Position numbers and translations under genes: made by a program
Shown: positions 1 through 9,097 of the stretch, piece by piece
Numbering within the stretch: the first letter of the stretch is position 1
Layout: each line of letters begins with the position of its first letter
Source: Massilia violaceinigra
GTDB taxonomy: Bacteria; Pseudomonadota; Gammaproteobacteria; Burkholderiales; Burkholderiaceae_D
Assembly (NCBI RefSeq): GCF_002752675.1
Contig: NZ_CP024608.1
Location: 5,270,001 to 5,334,000 of the forward strand
Reading direction: 5' to 3'
Length of the DNA stretch: 64,000 bases
Notes under the pieces: generated by a model
The model's input: the letters and a program-made list of their open reading frames with translations, nothing else
What the model was told of the DNA's origin: nothing
The model's database searches: none

Positions 1-1
1 G

Positions 2-1978
2 CAAACCGGCTGGACCCCGCTCGCCTTCGCCCAGGACTGGAACCGTCCGATGCGCCAGATGAACGGCACCTCGTTCTTCTACGCCCACACCAGCCAGTGG
101 CGCCACGAAAAGCTGCACACGAGCGAAATTTCCTCGCCATCGGCCGGGGACGACGTTGCGCCAATGTCGCTGATCGATTACAACGCCAAGGCTGAACGCA
201 TGGGCTGGCTGCCATCGGCGCCCCAGCTGGAAACCAACCCGCTGGAAGTGACGCGCGCCGCAGCGGCCGCCGGCATGGACCCGGCCGCCTACGCGGTCGA
301 GCAGATCAAGGCCGGCAAGCTCAATTTTTCCTGCGACGACCCGGACAACCCGGCCAACTTCCCGCGCAATATGTTCGTATGGCGCTCGAATATCCTGGGC
401 AGCTCGGGCAAGGGCCACGAGTATTTCCTCAAGTACTTGCTGGGCACCCAGAACGCGCTGATGAGCGATGAAACCCACTGCGTCAAGCCGCGCGACGTGA
501 AGATCCGTCCCGCCGCCGAAGGCAAGCTGGACCTGGTGGTGGTGCTGGACTTCCGCATGTCGACCACCTGCCTGTACGGCGACATCGTGCTGCCGACCGC
601 CACCTGGTATGAAAAGGACGACCTCAACACGTCGGACATGCATCCCTTCATCCACCCGCTGTCGGAAGCCGTGCAACCGCTGTGGCAGTCGAAGTCGGAC
701 TGGGAAATCTACAAGGGCATCGCCGAGAAGTTCTCGGAAATCGGCGGCGAGTACCTGGGCACCCAGCAAGATCTGGTGCTGACCCCGCTGATGCACGATA
801 CCCCGGGCGAACTGGGCCAGCCGTTCGATCCGAAGGATTGGCGCGCCGGCGAGTGCGAGCCGATTCCCGGCAAGACCATGCCGAACCTGACCGTGGTGAC
901 GCGCGATTACAAGGAAGTGTTCAAGAAGTTCACCTCGATCGGCCCGCTGCTTGAAAAGCTGGGCAACGGCGGCAAGGGCATCGGCTGGAAGACGGGCCAC
1001 GAAGTGGACGTGCTGCGCGGTATCAACCGCACGGTAACGGAAGAGGGCGTCTCGCAGGGCCAGCCGCGCCTCGATACGGCGATCGATGCCGCCGAAATGA
1101 TCCTGTCGCTGGCGCCGGAAACGAATGGCCACGTGGCGGTCAAGGCCTGGGCGGCATTGTCGACCATGACCGGACGCGACCACACGCACCTGGCGCTGCC
1201 GCGCGAACACGACACGATCCGCTTCCGCGATGTGCAGGCGCAGCCGCGCAAGATCATCTCGTCGCCGACCTGGTCCGGGCTGGAATCGGAAGAAGTGAGC
1301 TACACGGCCGGCTACACCAATGTGCACGAGCTTATCCCATGGCGCACCCTGACCGGGCGCCAGCAGTTCTACCAGGATCACCGCTGGATGCGCGATTTCG
1401 GCGAGGGGCTGTGCGTGTACAAGCCGGCCATCGACACCAAGACCACGGCGGCGATGCTGGGCGCTTCACCGAACGGCAACAAGGAGATTGCGCTGAACTT
1501 CCTGACGCCGCACCAGAAATGGGGCATCCACTCCACGTATTCGGACAACCTGCGCATGCTGACCCTGTCGCGCGGCGGGCCGCACGTGTGGATCTCGGAA
1601 ATTAATGCAAAGGATGCCGGCATCGTCGACAACGACTGGATCGAGGTGTTCAACGTCAACGGCACCTTGACGGCACGGGCGGTGGTCAGCCAGCGCATTC
1701 CGGAAGGCATGACCTTGATGTACCACGCCCAGGAAAAGATCATCAACACGCCGGGTGCGGAATTGTCGGGCAAGCGTGGCGGGATTCACAACTCGGTCAC
1801 GCGCACCGTGACCAAGCCGACCCACATGATCGGCGGCTACGCACAGTTATCGTGGGGCTTCAACTACTACGGCACGGTGGGCTCGAACCGCGATGAGTTT
1901 GTGCTGGTACGCAAGATGAACAAGGTGGAGTGGCTGGAAGGCCCCCTGGTAGAAGAAAAGAATGGAGCACACGTATGA
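2..1978 (+). CDS. narG: Respiratory nitrate reductase alpha subunit, 3' part
   Basis: The reading frame is open from base 2, so the gene begins upstream and only the C-terminal 658 or so residues are present, about half of a normal NarG of roughly 1,250 residues. NarG carries the molybdenum bis-MGD cofactor and reduces nitrate to nitrite on the cytoplasmic side of the membrane. Visible family features are the molybdopterin-oxidoreductase stretch with VVVLDFRMSTTCLYGDIVLP, and the C-terminal dinucleotide-binding region with HQKWGIHSTYSDN. The stop overlaps the narH start in an ATGA, which implies translational coupling. The order G-H-J-I and near-canonical sequence leave little doubt about identity. 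The catalytic FeS site and N terminus lie outside the window. Confidence 0.97.
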   Translation, partial: QTGWTPLAFAQDWNRPMRQMNGTSFFYAHTSQWRHEKLHTSEISSPSAGDDVAPMSLIDYNAKAERMGWLPSAPQLETNPLEVTRAAAAAGMDPAAYAVEQIKAGKLNFSCDDPDNPANFPRNMFVWRSNILGSSGKGHEYFLKYLLGTQNALMSDETHCVKPRDVKIRPAAEGKLDLVVVLDFRMSTTCLYGDIVLPTATWYEKDDLNTSDMHPFIHPLSEAVQPLWQSKSDWEIYKGIAEKFSEIGGEYLGTQQDLVLTPLMHDTPGELGQPFDPKDWRAGECEPIPGKTMPNLTVVTRDYKEVFKKFTSIGPLLEKLGNGGKGIGWKTGHEVDVLRGINRTVTEEGVSQGQPRLDTAIDAAEMILSLAPETNGHVAVKAWAALSTMTGRDHTHLALPREHDTIRFRDVQAQPRKIISSPTWSGLESEEVSYTAGYTNVHELIPWRTLTGRQQFYQDHRWMRDFGEGLCVYKPAIDTKTTAAMLGASPNGNKEIALNFLTPHQKWGIHSTYSDNLRMLTLSRGGPHVWISEINAKDAGIVDNDWIEVFNVNGTLTARAVVSQRIPEGMTLMYHAQEKIINTPGAELSGKRGGIHNSVTRTVTKPTHMIGGYAQLSWGFNYYGTVGSNRDEFVLVRKMNKVEWLEGPLVEEKNGAHV

Positions 1979-3531
1979 AGATCAGAGCGCAAATCGGCAT
2001 GGTGTTGAACCTGGACAAGTGCATCGGCTGCCACACTTGTTCGGTCACCTGCAAGAACGTCTGGACCAGCCGCGACGGCGTCGAATACGCGTGGTTCAAC
2101 AACGTCGAGACCAAACCGGGCATCGGTTACCCGAAAGAATGGGAAAACCAGGATAAATGGAATGGCGGCTGGAAACGCAATGCCGCCGGAAAGATCGAGC
2201 CGCGCCAGGGTGGACGCCTGAAAATCCTCGCCAACATCTTCGCCAACCCGAACCTGCCGGCCATCGACGAGTATTACGAGCCGTTCACCTACGATTACGA
2301 ACGCCTGCAGAACGCGCCGCTGTCGGAAACACCGCCGACGGCGCGCCCGATCTCCGTCTTGACCGGCAAGAAGATGGACAAGATCGAATGGGGCCCGAAC
2401 TGGGAAGACGACCTGGGCGGGGAATTCGCCGCCCGCAGCAAGGATAAGCTGTTCGACAATATGCAGAAGGAGATGTACGGCACCTTCGAGAACACCTTCA
2501 TGATGTACCTGCCGCGCCTGTGCGAGCACTGCCTGAACCCGACCTGCGTGGCCTCCTGCCCGTCGGGCTCGGTGTACAAGCGCGAGGACGATGGCATCGT
2601 GCTGATCGACCAGGATAAATGCCGCGGCTGGCGCATGTGCATTTCCGGCTGCCCGTACAAGAAGATTTACTACAACTGGTCGTCCGGCAAGGCCGAAAAG
2701 TGCACCTTCTGCTATCCGCGCATCGAAGCGGGCCAGCCGACGGTGTGCTCGGAAACCTGCGTCGGCCGCATCCGCTACCTGGGCGTGCTGCTGTACGACG
2801 CCGACAAGATCGAAGCGGCCGCATCGGTGCCCGACGAGCGCGACCTGTACCAGGCGCAGCTGGGCCTGTTCCTCGACCCGCACGACCTGGCCATCATCGA
2901 GGAAGCGCGGCGCCAGGGCATTCCCGATGCGTGGCTGGAGTCGGCCAAGAAGTCGCCCGTCTACAAGATGGCGGTCGACTGGAAAGTGGCCTTCCCGCTG
3001 CATCCGGAATACCGGACCCTGCCGATGGTGTGGTACATCCCGCCGCTGTCGCCGATCCAGGCTGCGGCCGAGTCCGGCAAAATGGGCATGAACGGCATTT
3101 TGCCGGACACCAGCAGCCTGCGCATTCCGGTGCAGTACCTGGCCAACCTCCTGACCGCCGGCGACCAGCCGCCCGTGATCCGCGCGCTCGACCGCATGCT
3201 GGCCATGCGTGCCTACATGCGCAGCAAGACGGTCGACAAGGTCGAAAACCTGACGGTGCTGGAACAGGTCGGCTTGAGCAAGGCCATGGTCGAGGACATG
3301 TACCACATCATGGCGATCGCCAATTACGAAGACCGCTTCGTGATTCCGAGCAGCCACAAGGAAATGGCGGAAGACAGTTTCAACGAAAAAGGCTCGTGCG
3401 GCTTCAGCTTTGGCAACGGCTGCTCGGACGGCGTGACGGAAACCAGTCTGTTCGGCAAGAAAAAGCAGGGTTCGGCCATCTTCATGGCGATGCCCAAGTC
3501 ACGCAAGAAAAAAGACGTTCAGGAGGCATGA
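1975..3531 (+). CDS. narH: Respiratory nitrate reductase beta subunit
   Basis: 518-aa iron-sulfur subunit that passes electrons from NarI to NarG. Four cysteine clusters are visible: the first at C16-C19-C22-C26 (CIGCHTCSVTC), then CEHCLNPTC, then CRGWRMCISGC, and CTFCYPRIEAGQPTVCSETC. In the third cluster a Trp stands where a fourth Cys would be, the hallmark of the NarH [3Fe-4S] centre. The start is placed at the ATG that overlaps the narG stop, because MKIRAQIGMVLNLDKC is the conserved family N terminus. An upstream in-frame ATG would add 15 residues of unrelated sequence. The 3' end carries the strong AGGAGG that serves narJ. Confidence 0.98.
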   Translation: MKIRAQIGMVLNLDKCIGCHTCSVTCKNVWTSRDGVEYAWFNNVETKPGIGYPKEWENQDKWNGGWKRNAAGKIEPRQGGRLKILANIFANPNLPAIDEYYEPFTYDYERLQNAPLSETPPTARPISVLTGKKMDKIEWGPNWEDDLGGEFAARSKDKLFDNMQKEMYGTFENTFMMYLPRLCEHCLNPTCVASCPSGSVYKREDDGIVLIDQDKCRGWRMCISGCPYKKIYYNWSSGKAEKCTFCYPRIEAGQPTVCSETCVGRIRYLGVLLYDADKIEAAASVPDERDLYQAQLGLFLDPHDLAIIEEARRQGIPDAWLESAKKSPVYKMAVDWKVAFPLHPEYRTLPMVWYIPPLSPIQAAAESGKMGMNGILPDTSSLRIPVQYLANLLTAGDQPPVIRALDRMLAMRAYMRSKTVDKVENLTVLEQVGLSKAMVEDMYHIMAIANYEDRFVIPSSHKEMAEDSFNEKGSCGFSFGNGCSDGVTETSLFGKKKQGSAIFMAMPKSRKKKDVQEA

Positions 3532-4196
3532 TGAAAACCAATCGACACTACCAGGTGCTCTCCAGCCTGCTGCTGTACCCGGAACCGGAGCTGATCGCGG
3601 AATTGCCCGCGCTGGCCAGCGCGATGGCCCATTCGCCGGCACTGCACGCGCCGCTGCTGCCGCTGTTCGCTTACCTGAGCGACGGCGCCCTGATCGACTT
3701 GCAGCAAAACTATGTGATGACGTTCGACCGCAATCCGTCGCATTCGCTGCACCTGTTCGAGCATATTCACGGCGAGTCGCGCGACCGCGGCCAGGCCATG
3801 GTCGACCTGATGGAAGAGTACAAGAAACACGGCCTGCACATGACGGGCGACGACTTGCCCGATTTCGTGCCGCTGTTCCTCGAATTCCTGTCGCAGCAGA
3901 CCACGGAGGAGGCGGCCCGCCTGCTGTCGGACGCGGTGCACGTGCTGGCGCATATTGGACGCAAGCTGGCCGCCAATGGCAGTCCCTACGCCGGCGTGTT
4001 CGCCGTGCTGGAGCATCTGAGCCCGGTGGCGGCGGAGGAACTGAGCGAGCCGCCGGTGCGCGACATGGACGAGGCGCTGGAAACCTTCGGTCCCGGCATG
4101 GACGGGGTCGAACCCTTGCTCAAGCCGACCGGCGCACCCGGCACGCATCCGATCAATTTCTACCCCCGCACGGCGCGCGCCGCTGCCAGCGTGTAA
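3531..4196 (+). CDS. narJ: Nitrate reductase assembly chaperone (delta subunit)
   Basis: 221-aa cytoplasmic chaperone of the TorD/DmsD/NarJ type. It binds NarG before cofactor insertion and membrane attachment and is not part of the mature enzyme. The N terminus (YQVLSSLLLYPEPEL) and the central FEHIHGESRDRGQAMVDL motif are typical of NarJ. Two adjacent ATGs at 3528 and 3531 compete. The AGGAGG at 3521-3526 sits only 1 nt before the first and 4 nt before the second, so 3531 is preferred, giving a one-base TGATG overlap with narH. The gene lies between narH and narI as in the standard operon. Confidence 0.95.
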   Translation: MKTNRHYQVLSSLLLYPEPELIAELPALASAMAHSPALHAPLLPLFAYLSDGALIDLQQNYVMTFDRNPSHSLHLFEHIHGESRDRGQAMVDLMEEYKKHGLHMTGDDLPDFVPLFLEFLSQQTTEEAARLLSDAVHVLAHIGRKLAANGSPYAGVFAVLEHLSPVAAEELSEPPVRDMDEALETFGPGMDGVEPLLKPTGAPGTHPINFYPRTARAAASV

Positions 4197-4206
4197 AGGA
4201 AGCATC

Positions 4207-4890
4207 ATGGACTACCTGCATCAATTTCTGTTCGGGATTTATCCCTACATTGCGCTGGCGATCTTCCTGCTCGGCAGCCTGATCCGTTTCGACCGCGAGC
4301 AGTACACGTGGAAGTCGGAATCGACCCAGGTGCTGCACCAGGGCAGCCTGCGGGCCGGCAGCATCATGTTTCACGTCGGCATTATCGGCCTGTTCTTCGG
4401 GCATATGGCCGGGCTGCTCACGCCGGTGTGGGTGTGGGATACGCTGGGCGTGAGCCATGGCCTCAAGCAGCTGGTGGCGATGGTGGCCGGCGGCGTCATG
4501 GGACTGCTGTGCCTGGCCGGCATCGTGCTGCTGCTGGTGCGCCGTTTTAGTAACGAGCGCCTGCGCCATGCGACGACCTTCAAGGACAAGATCGTGCTGC
4601 TGTGGATCCTGGCAACCTTGCTGCTGGGACTGTCGTCGATCTTCGTCTCGGCCGGGCACATGGACGGGCACATGATGGTGCTGCTGATGAACTGGGCGCA
4701 GCACATCGTGACCTTGCGCGGCGATGCGGCCGCTTTCATCGTCGATGCGCCATTGTTGTTCAAGCTGCATCTGTTCATGGGCATGTCGCTGTTCGTCATC
4801 TTCCCGTTCACCCGCCTGGTGCACGTGTGGAGCGGATTCGGCGCGTTGACGTACCTTGGCCGCGCTTACCAGCTCGTGCGTAGCCGTTAA
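4207..4890 (+). CDS. narI: Respiratory nitrate reductase gamma subunit, cytochrome b
   Basis: 227-aa integral membrane subunit that oxidises quinol through two b hemes and feeds electrons to NarH. The N terminus (YLHQFLFGIYPYIALAIFLLGSLIRFD) and about five hydrophobic spans match the family. Histidines suited to heme ligation lie in the second span (FHVGIIGLFFGHM) and near the C terminus (KLHLFMGM, RLVHVW). It starts 10 bp after narJ behind an AAGGA. Length is normal for NarI. Confidence 0.97.
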   Translation: MDYLHQFLFGIYPYIALAIFLLGSLIRFDREQYTWKSESTQVLHQGSLRAGSIMFHVGIIGLFFGHMAGLLTPVWVWDTLGVSHGLKQLVAMVAGGVMGLLCLAGIVLLLVRRFSNERLRHATTFKDKIVLLWILATLLLGLSSIFVSAGHMDGHMMVLLMNWAQHIVTLRGDAAAFIVDAPLLFKLHLFMGMSLFVIFPFTRLVHVWSGFGALTYLGRAYQLVRSR

Positions 4891-4904
4891 TCAGGAGAAT
4901 CATC

Positions 4905-5651
4905 ATGGGTATTTCAGTCAATGGCGTGGATATCGACGACGTAGCGATCGAGCAAGAGTTGCCGCATCATCAGGCAGCGGACAATCCGCTCAAGGAGGCG
5001 GTGCATGAACTGGTGCTGCGGACCTTGCTGCTGCAGCAGGCCGATACGCTGGAAATCGCAGCGGAAGATGACGATGCCCGCATCGACGCCTTGCTGGCGC
5101 TGCAAATCAAGGTGCCGAAAGCCGATGAGGCCGCATGCACGACGTGGTATCGCAACAACGCCCAGCGCTACACCAGCGGCGACATGGTGGAAGCGCGCCA
5201 TATCCTGTTCCAGGTGACGCCGGGGGCGCCGCTTGAATTGCTGCGCGCGACCGGGGAAGCGGTGCTGGAAGAGTTGCAGGCGCATCCGGAGCGCTTCGAT
5301 GAGCTGGCCGCCGAGTATTCGAACTGCAGTTCCGGCAAGGTCGGCGGCAGCCTGGGGCAATTGTCGCGCGGGCAATGCGTGCCGGAGTTCGAGGAACTGG
5401 TGTTCCGCCTGCGCGAAGGCGAGCTGGCCGGGCGCTTGCTGGAGACGCGCTTCGGCTTGCATATCGTGCAGGCGCAGCGCCGGGTGGAAGGGCGGCTGTT
5501 GCCGTTCGAGGCGGTGAAAAGCGAGATCGCGGCCTATCTCGACCGCCAGTCGAGCCAGCGTGCGACGCACCAGTACCTGCATATTCTGGTGGGGCAAGCG
5601 CGCATCGAGGGCTTGAGCATGGAAGGCGCGGACAGTCCGCTGGTGCAGTAA
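4905..5651 (+). CDS. Parvulin-type peptidyl-prolyl isomerase of the nar operon
   Basis: 248-aa rotamase of the PpiC/SurA parvulin family. The parvulin domain covers about residues 98-195, with the opening VEARHILF and the later FGLHIVQAQRR that form the conserved active-site edges. No signal peptide is seen, so a cytoplasmic role is likely, perhaps helping NarG or NarJ fold. It begins 14 bp after narI behind AGGAG and closes the operon. A parvulin gene at the end of narGHJI is common in betaproteobacteria; a NifM-like function is an alternative reading. Confidence 0.88.
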   Translation: MGISVNGVDIDDVAIEQELPHHQAADNPLKEAVHELVLRTLLLQQADTLEIAAEDDDARIDALLALQIKVPKADEAACTTWYRNNAQRYTSGDMVEARHILFQVTPGAPLELLRATGEAVLEELQAHPERFDELAAEYSNCSSGKVGGSLGQLSRGQCVPEFEELVFRLREGELAGRLLETRFGLHIVQAQRRVEGRLLPFEAVKSEIAAYLDRQSSQRATHQYLHILVGQARIEGLSMEGADSPLVQ

Positions 5652-5672
5652 GGGGCCACGCCGGTGGCATCG

Positions 5673-6533
5673 CTAGCGGGCGCCGGATGCGTGCCGGATG
5701 CCGTGCTTGTCGATTCTGCACAGCCAGGTGGCCTCCGGACACCAGCGCGGCGGCACGGTTACCGGTTCGGCATGGCCGTCGGCGATGAGATCATCGACAT
5801 TGCCTTGCTCGTCGGTATCTTCATCGAAGACGGCGACGGGCATGCCCCGGTAAAATGAGACCGGCGCGCCGCGGGAGTCGGTTTCTTCGTCGCGGCGCGA
5901 TAGTACGACCAGGTTGTAGTCCAGCATGTCGCCAAAGTCGACACGAATGCGCGCAGTCCGCCCGGGTGCGGCCTGCGGCCCGTTCGCGGTCACGGCATCG
6001 CCCGTTCCCGCAGAGGTGGCGGCCGGATCGAGTGCGCGTATATCGTCGTTGCGTGCGTAGGTGATCCTGCTTTGGTCATAAGGCTCGCTGGCGCAGCCCT
6101 GCACATGGAAGCAATCCTGGCACTCCAGTACAAGCTGCCCGGTGCCGACGGTTTTGAACATGGCGGCGTCGGATTGGCCACACACAGGACAACACTGTTC
6201 GACGTGCACAACGAGCAATTCTTCAATCGCATCGTGAAGAATGACGACGATGGAGTCCAGGTCCGTCTTGACTTCATAGTGCCCGATGCGGGCTTTGAAG
6301 AGGCGGAAGGCATCATCCCGCATCCCCGACTGTGCGACCGGATAATCCGCCGCCTTCATGCTGAAGTATTGAGCAAAGCGCCGGTGCGAAAACGGTTCGC
6401 TGCTGAACTGGGCGCGGTATTTCCTGAAGCCGGCGACCAGCGTGCTGAAAATGCGTTCCGGGTCGGCGCCGTCGTCCAGCTTGAGCAATTGATCGCGCAG
6501 ATCATGCCATTGGTTCTTCATCAGTCTGCGCAT
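5673..6533 (-). CDS. Hypothetical protein with two CxxC knuckles
   Basis: 286 aa, family not recognised. The N-terminal part is basic and aromatic (RKYRAQFSSEPFSHRRFAQYF). The middle has CPVCG and, some 30 residues later, CQDC, which together could bind one zinc ion. The C-terminal third contains a beta-rich stretch around FGDMLDYNLVVLSRRDEETDSRGAPV. The start is set at 6533 because an AGGA lies about 10 nt upstream and only 20 bp separate it from the upstream SUFU gene, suggesting co-transcription. It converges on the parvulin gene with 21 bp between stops. Confidence 0.7.
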   Translation of the reverse strand: MRRLMKNQWHDLRDQLLKLDDGADPERIFSTLVAGFRKYRAQFSSEPFSHRRFAQYFSMKAADYPVAQSGMRDDAFRLFKARIGHYEVKTDLDSIVVILHDAIEELLVVHVEQCCPVCGQSDAAMFKTVGTGQLVLECQDCFHVQGCASEPYDQSRITYARNDDIRALDPAATSAGTGDAVTANGPQAAPGRTARIRVDFGDMLDYNLVVLSRRDEETDSRGAPVSFYRGMPVAVFDEDTDEQGNVDDLIADGHAEPVTVPPRWCPEATWLCRIDKHGIRHASGAR

Positions 6534-6553
6534 CGATCTATCCTGTGCGTCGT

Positions 6554-7213
6554 TTACACGTAGGGGCGGCGCGCCGGGTTGAAGACGTGCGGGTGATCGT
6601 TGTCGTCGAGCAGGTCGAGAAACTCCCCGAGGCCTTCCTCGCTGTTCTTGGCGAGCGCGTACTCGCTCTCCGCGATCAGGTGCACGCACAAGGTAGCGAC
6701 CTGATGGCCGCCGTGTTCAATATGCTCGAACAGTTCGCGGTCGGTGCGGATGATGGGCGGCAGGAACAGGAAGGTTTGAAACGGGCAGCCCTCCAGCGGC
6801 GGGGCCGGCAGCGGTACCGTGTGGCCCTGGCCGAACCAGGTGCGGTCCGTGTCGGGCAGTTTCGCCAGCCAGCGCAGGGTGGAAAAATAGGCAGGATTAA
6901 GATCCGGCACATACCAGACCAGCTCGGTCGCCAGGGACTCGTCCAGGTCTTCACCGTCCGGCCCGGTCATGATCCGGTCGCTCATGCCGGACGTCAACAG
7001 CACGTAGCCCTCCTGATCCTCGGCATCGACGTCGCATTCTTCGACGAAATTACGGCCGAACGCATAAATGTTGACGCGGAATGCGCGGTCCTCGTCCAGA
7101 TCGATGTGATCGGGCTCGCCCAGTTCGTCCGCCATGGCGCGCAGGCGCGTGGCGGCCAGGGTGTCGTCATTGGCTTCGGCAACGCCGAACAGGATCTCAG
7201 ATTTCTCGGCCAT
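6554..7213 (-). CDS. Suppressor-of-fused (SUFU) domain protein
   Basis: 219 aa resembling bacterial SUFU-domain proteins. Family-like blocks are YVLLTSGMSD, ATELVWYVP and the later hydrophobic FLFLPPI segment. In bacteria SUFU-domain proteins often occur as immunity proteins in polymorphic toxin loci, and RHS and SUKH genes lie a few kb away, which fits. No cognate toxin is directly adjacent, so it may be an orphan immunity gene. The start chosen at 7213 (MAEKSEILFGV) is where the protein-like sequence begins; the frame continues upstream without a recognisable domain. Confidence 0.72.
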   Translation of the reverse strand: MAEKSEILFGVAEANDDTLAATRLRAMADELGEPDHIDLDEDRAFRVNIYAFGRNFVEECDVDAEDQEGYVLLTSGMSDRIMTGPDGEDLDESLATELVWYVPDLNPAYFSTLRWLAKLPDTDRTWFGQGHTVPLPAPPLEGCPFQTFLFLPPIIRTDRELFEHIEHGGHQVATLCVHLIAESEYALAKNSEEGLGEFLDLLDDNDHPHVFNPARRPYV

Positions 7214-7298
7214 GGCTCGCTTTGTTGAAGTGTCGATGGCTCGACTATACAACGCGGAAAGCAAACCGTCGATGCCCGCTGTGTGGCGTGCGTGTTTC

Positions 7299-7790
7299 TT
7301 AAAAATCAAGGTAAGTAAAACTGATCTCCCATGGCCGCTCGACAGGGAAGCGCCAGATGATTTCGTGGGTGCTCCTCGCTTCGACACAATGATCGATTAT
7401 GCGGACTTCATAAAACGGATTCGACACACTGAAGCACGCTGCCCAGACCAAGCCGTGCGGGTTCACCACCGCCACAAAACCTTCGTTCCCCATCACGCCT
7501 TCGCCGCAGATCGCGTAAGCGTCGGTGCCGCTGATGGGGGCGCGATGGATATAGGGAGTGACCTCGGTAAAATAGTGTTCCGGATCCCCCATAAAACTGT
7601 CGATCGACGTTATGCCGGCCGGACGAATATCGTAGCGCGGACGCCTGTCGACATAATCCTCTTTTTCTTTCATGGCGAGCATGGTCCCGTCACCGGCGAT
7701 GATGCCGATAAAATCGGGTAGTGCATCGGTTTTCCAGTGTTCGGCAAGTGCGGCGTGAACATGTTTGGCGTTGACATCGATGTTCAACAT
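7299..7790 (-). CDS. Hypothetical protein
   Basis: 163 aa, not recognised. It is an acidic, aromatic-rich soluble protein with no signal peptide or membrane span. A GTG start at 7826 is also possible. Neither start has a good ribosome binding site; ATG 7790 was taken because the upstream residues are a proline-rich tail of low information. It reads in the same direction as the SUFU and NLP genes. Its place between an SUFU gene and a toxin gene makes an immunity or accessory role thinkable, but no motif supports that. Confidence 0.55.
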   Translation of the reverse strand: MLNIDVNAKHVHAALAEHWKTDALPDFIGIIAGDGTMLAMKEKEDYVDRRPRYDIRPAGITSIDSFMGDPEHYFTEVTPYIHRAPISGTDAYAICGEGVMGNEGFVAVVNPHGLVWAACFSVSNPFYEVRIIDHCVEARSTHEIIWRFPVERPWEISFTYLDF

Positions 7791-7854
7791 GGCGGGAAGG
7801 GATGGGGGATTGGTGGGAGGCGTCACGGCCCGTCGACGCCGCCCCTGGCTGCTT

Positions 7855-8826
7855 CTATTCTCTGATTTGCAGGTAGGTTTGCGGGTAATTGGCCTTGAAT
7901 TCGCTCGCCCTGGTACTCCAGACGTCGTCCAGCGAAAAGGACGTATTCTGCCAGAAGGCGTCGCTGCGCGGCACGGTGTTGTTGGCGACGTTGGCTATCT
8001 CGTTGTCGTTGCGCGTCTTGAATGTGGCGCTGCCAAAATTGGATGCTTCCAGCGCCATCCGGTACTGGCGGTTGGCCTGATAGCGGACGGTTTCATCGCT
8101 GTTCCAATCGACGACCGCGCTGTAATGGCTGATGATGTCCGGCGCATGGAACTCGCCCCAGTTGCCGAGGAACTCGACACGCTTTTTGTCTTCGGCATTG
8201 GCGAAACGGAAGGCGTGGGTGCCGGCGCCGTCCTTGTGGTAGACGACCAGCGGGTGGCCCTTATGGGTCTGCAGCTGGCCGATGGCGCGGGTGGTGTATT
8301 TTCCGTGGGCGCTGGTGGATACATGCGAGACGAAGTCGGGCTGGTCGTTCACTTTGCCGGTCCAGACAATGACCGTTTCCACGTCGTGCCTGTGGCCGCC
8401 GAGGAAAGTCAGGCCGATGGCCTGGTCCTTTTCGAAATACAGCTCGTAAAAATGCGCGCAGCGTTCGATGTTGTCGGCGCCTTCGACGCTGGCCTTGCAT
8501 ATTTGCCGGTGCACGGTGTTGGCGTAGACGGTCCAGTCGGCGTCGCGGCATCCGCCGGAGACGGAACCGGTCGCGTTCTTGCCCGGATTCTGCCGCAAAT
8601 GCTCGTTGCGGTGAAATGGCGTGGCAGCGTAGCAGCCATCCGAATCGAAGTCGAACGTCGGATGAAAGTTCCTGACCTGCTTTTCATTGTATTTGGTGAT
8701 GGCCGCATTCCACTTCGGGAAGTCGTCGGCATGCGCCGCCACGGCGCTCAATGCGATGCCGGTGGCCAGCGCGGCTTTGAACCATGCTGATTTGTTCGTG
8801 AGGACGGAGATCGATTTTCTTTTCAT
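7855..8826 (-). CDS. Secreted Nep1-like (NPP1/NLP) protein
   Basis: 323 aa with a Sec signal peptide (basic start, hydrophobic core about residues 17-30, cleavage near AHA-DD). The NPP1 domain fills the rest, marked by GHRHDVE at residues 144-150, the family's metal-binding heptapeptide (usual form GHRHDWE), followed by TVIVW. His, Asp and Glu of the motif are intact; the Trp is Val. Four or more cysteines (C65, C93, C110, C123) could form disulfides. NLPs act outside the cell, where cytolytic members bind plant sphingolipids and permeabilise membranes; many bacterial members have no proven toxicity. An AAAGG lies upstream of the ATG. Confidence 0.85.
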   Translation of the reverse strand: MKRKSISVLTNKSAWFKAALATGIALSAVAAHADDFPKWNAAITKYNEKQVRNFHPTFDFDSDGCYAATPFHRNEHLRQNPGKNATGSVSGGCRDADWTVYANTVHRQICKASVEGADNIERCAHFYELYFEKDQAIGLTFLGGHRHDVETVIVWTGKVNDQPDFVSHVSTSAHGKYTTRAIGQLQTHKGHPLVVYHKDGAGTHAFRFANAEDKKRVEFLGNWGEFHAPDIISHYSAVVDWNSDETVRYQANRQYRMALEASNFGSATFKTRNDNEIANVANNTVPRSDAFWQNTSFSLDDVWSTRASEFKANYPQTYLQIRE

Positions 8827-9069
8827 GGGATGCGCCTTTAAAAGACTGCCAATGTCGCGGGAACGTCGCTTGTATTCCGTGATGCCTGCCGGTGCTGCTC
8901 ATACCCTGCCGATGTTGCATGGCTGGTGCTGTTTGCGCTGGTGAAGTGCTGCAACAGGGCCGGCGCGGCCTGCTCGATTGAGTCGCTGCTCAGTCAAACA
9001 GGGCGCCGGTAAATACTACAGAATGTTTGTTACCGTTTCTTGACTTGGAAATGCTCTTGCGGGCGCTGC

Positions 9070-9090
9070 GGGGTCAGTGATGCTGACCCC
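9070..9090 (-). terminator. Hairpin 3' of the RHS immunity gene
   Basis: Perfect 8-bp stem GGGGTCAG/CTGACCCC with a 5-nt loop, starting 8 bp after the stop of the minus-strand gene that ends at 9098. It is well placed to end RHS-immunity transcripts but has no T-run, so it may be only a stabilising hairpin or a copy of a common GGGGTC-type palindrome. Confidence 0.4.
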
Positions 9091-9097
9091 GGGAGTG

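Noticed and set aside
1867..3357. 496-codon minus-strand frame
   Set aside because: Lies opposite narH, whose cysteine clusters prove the plus strand is coding.
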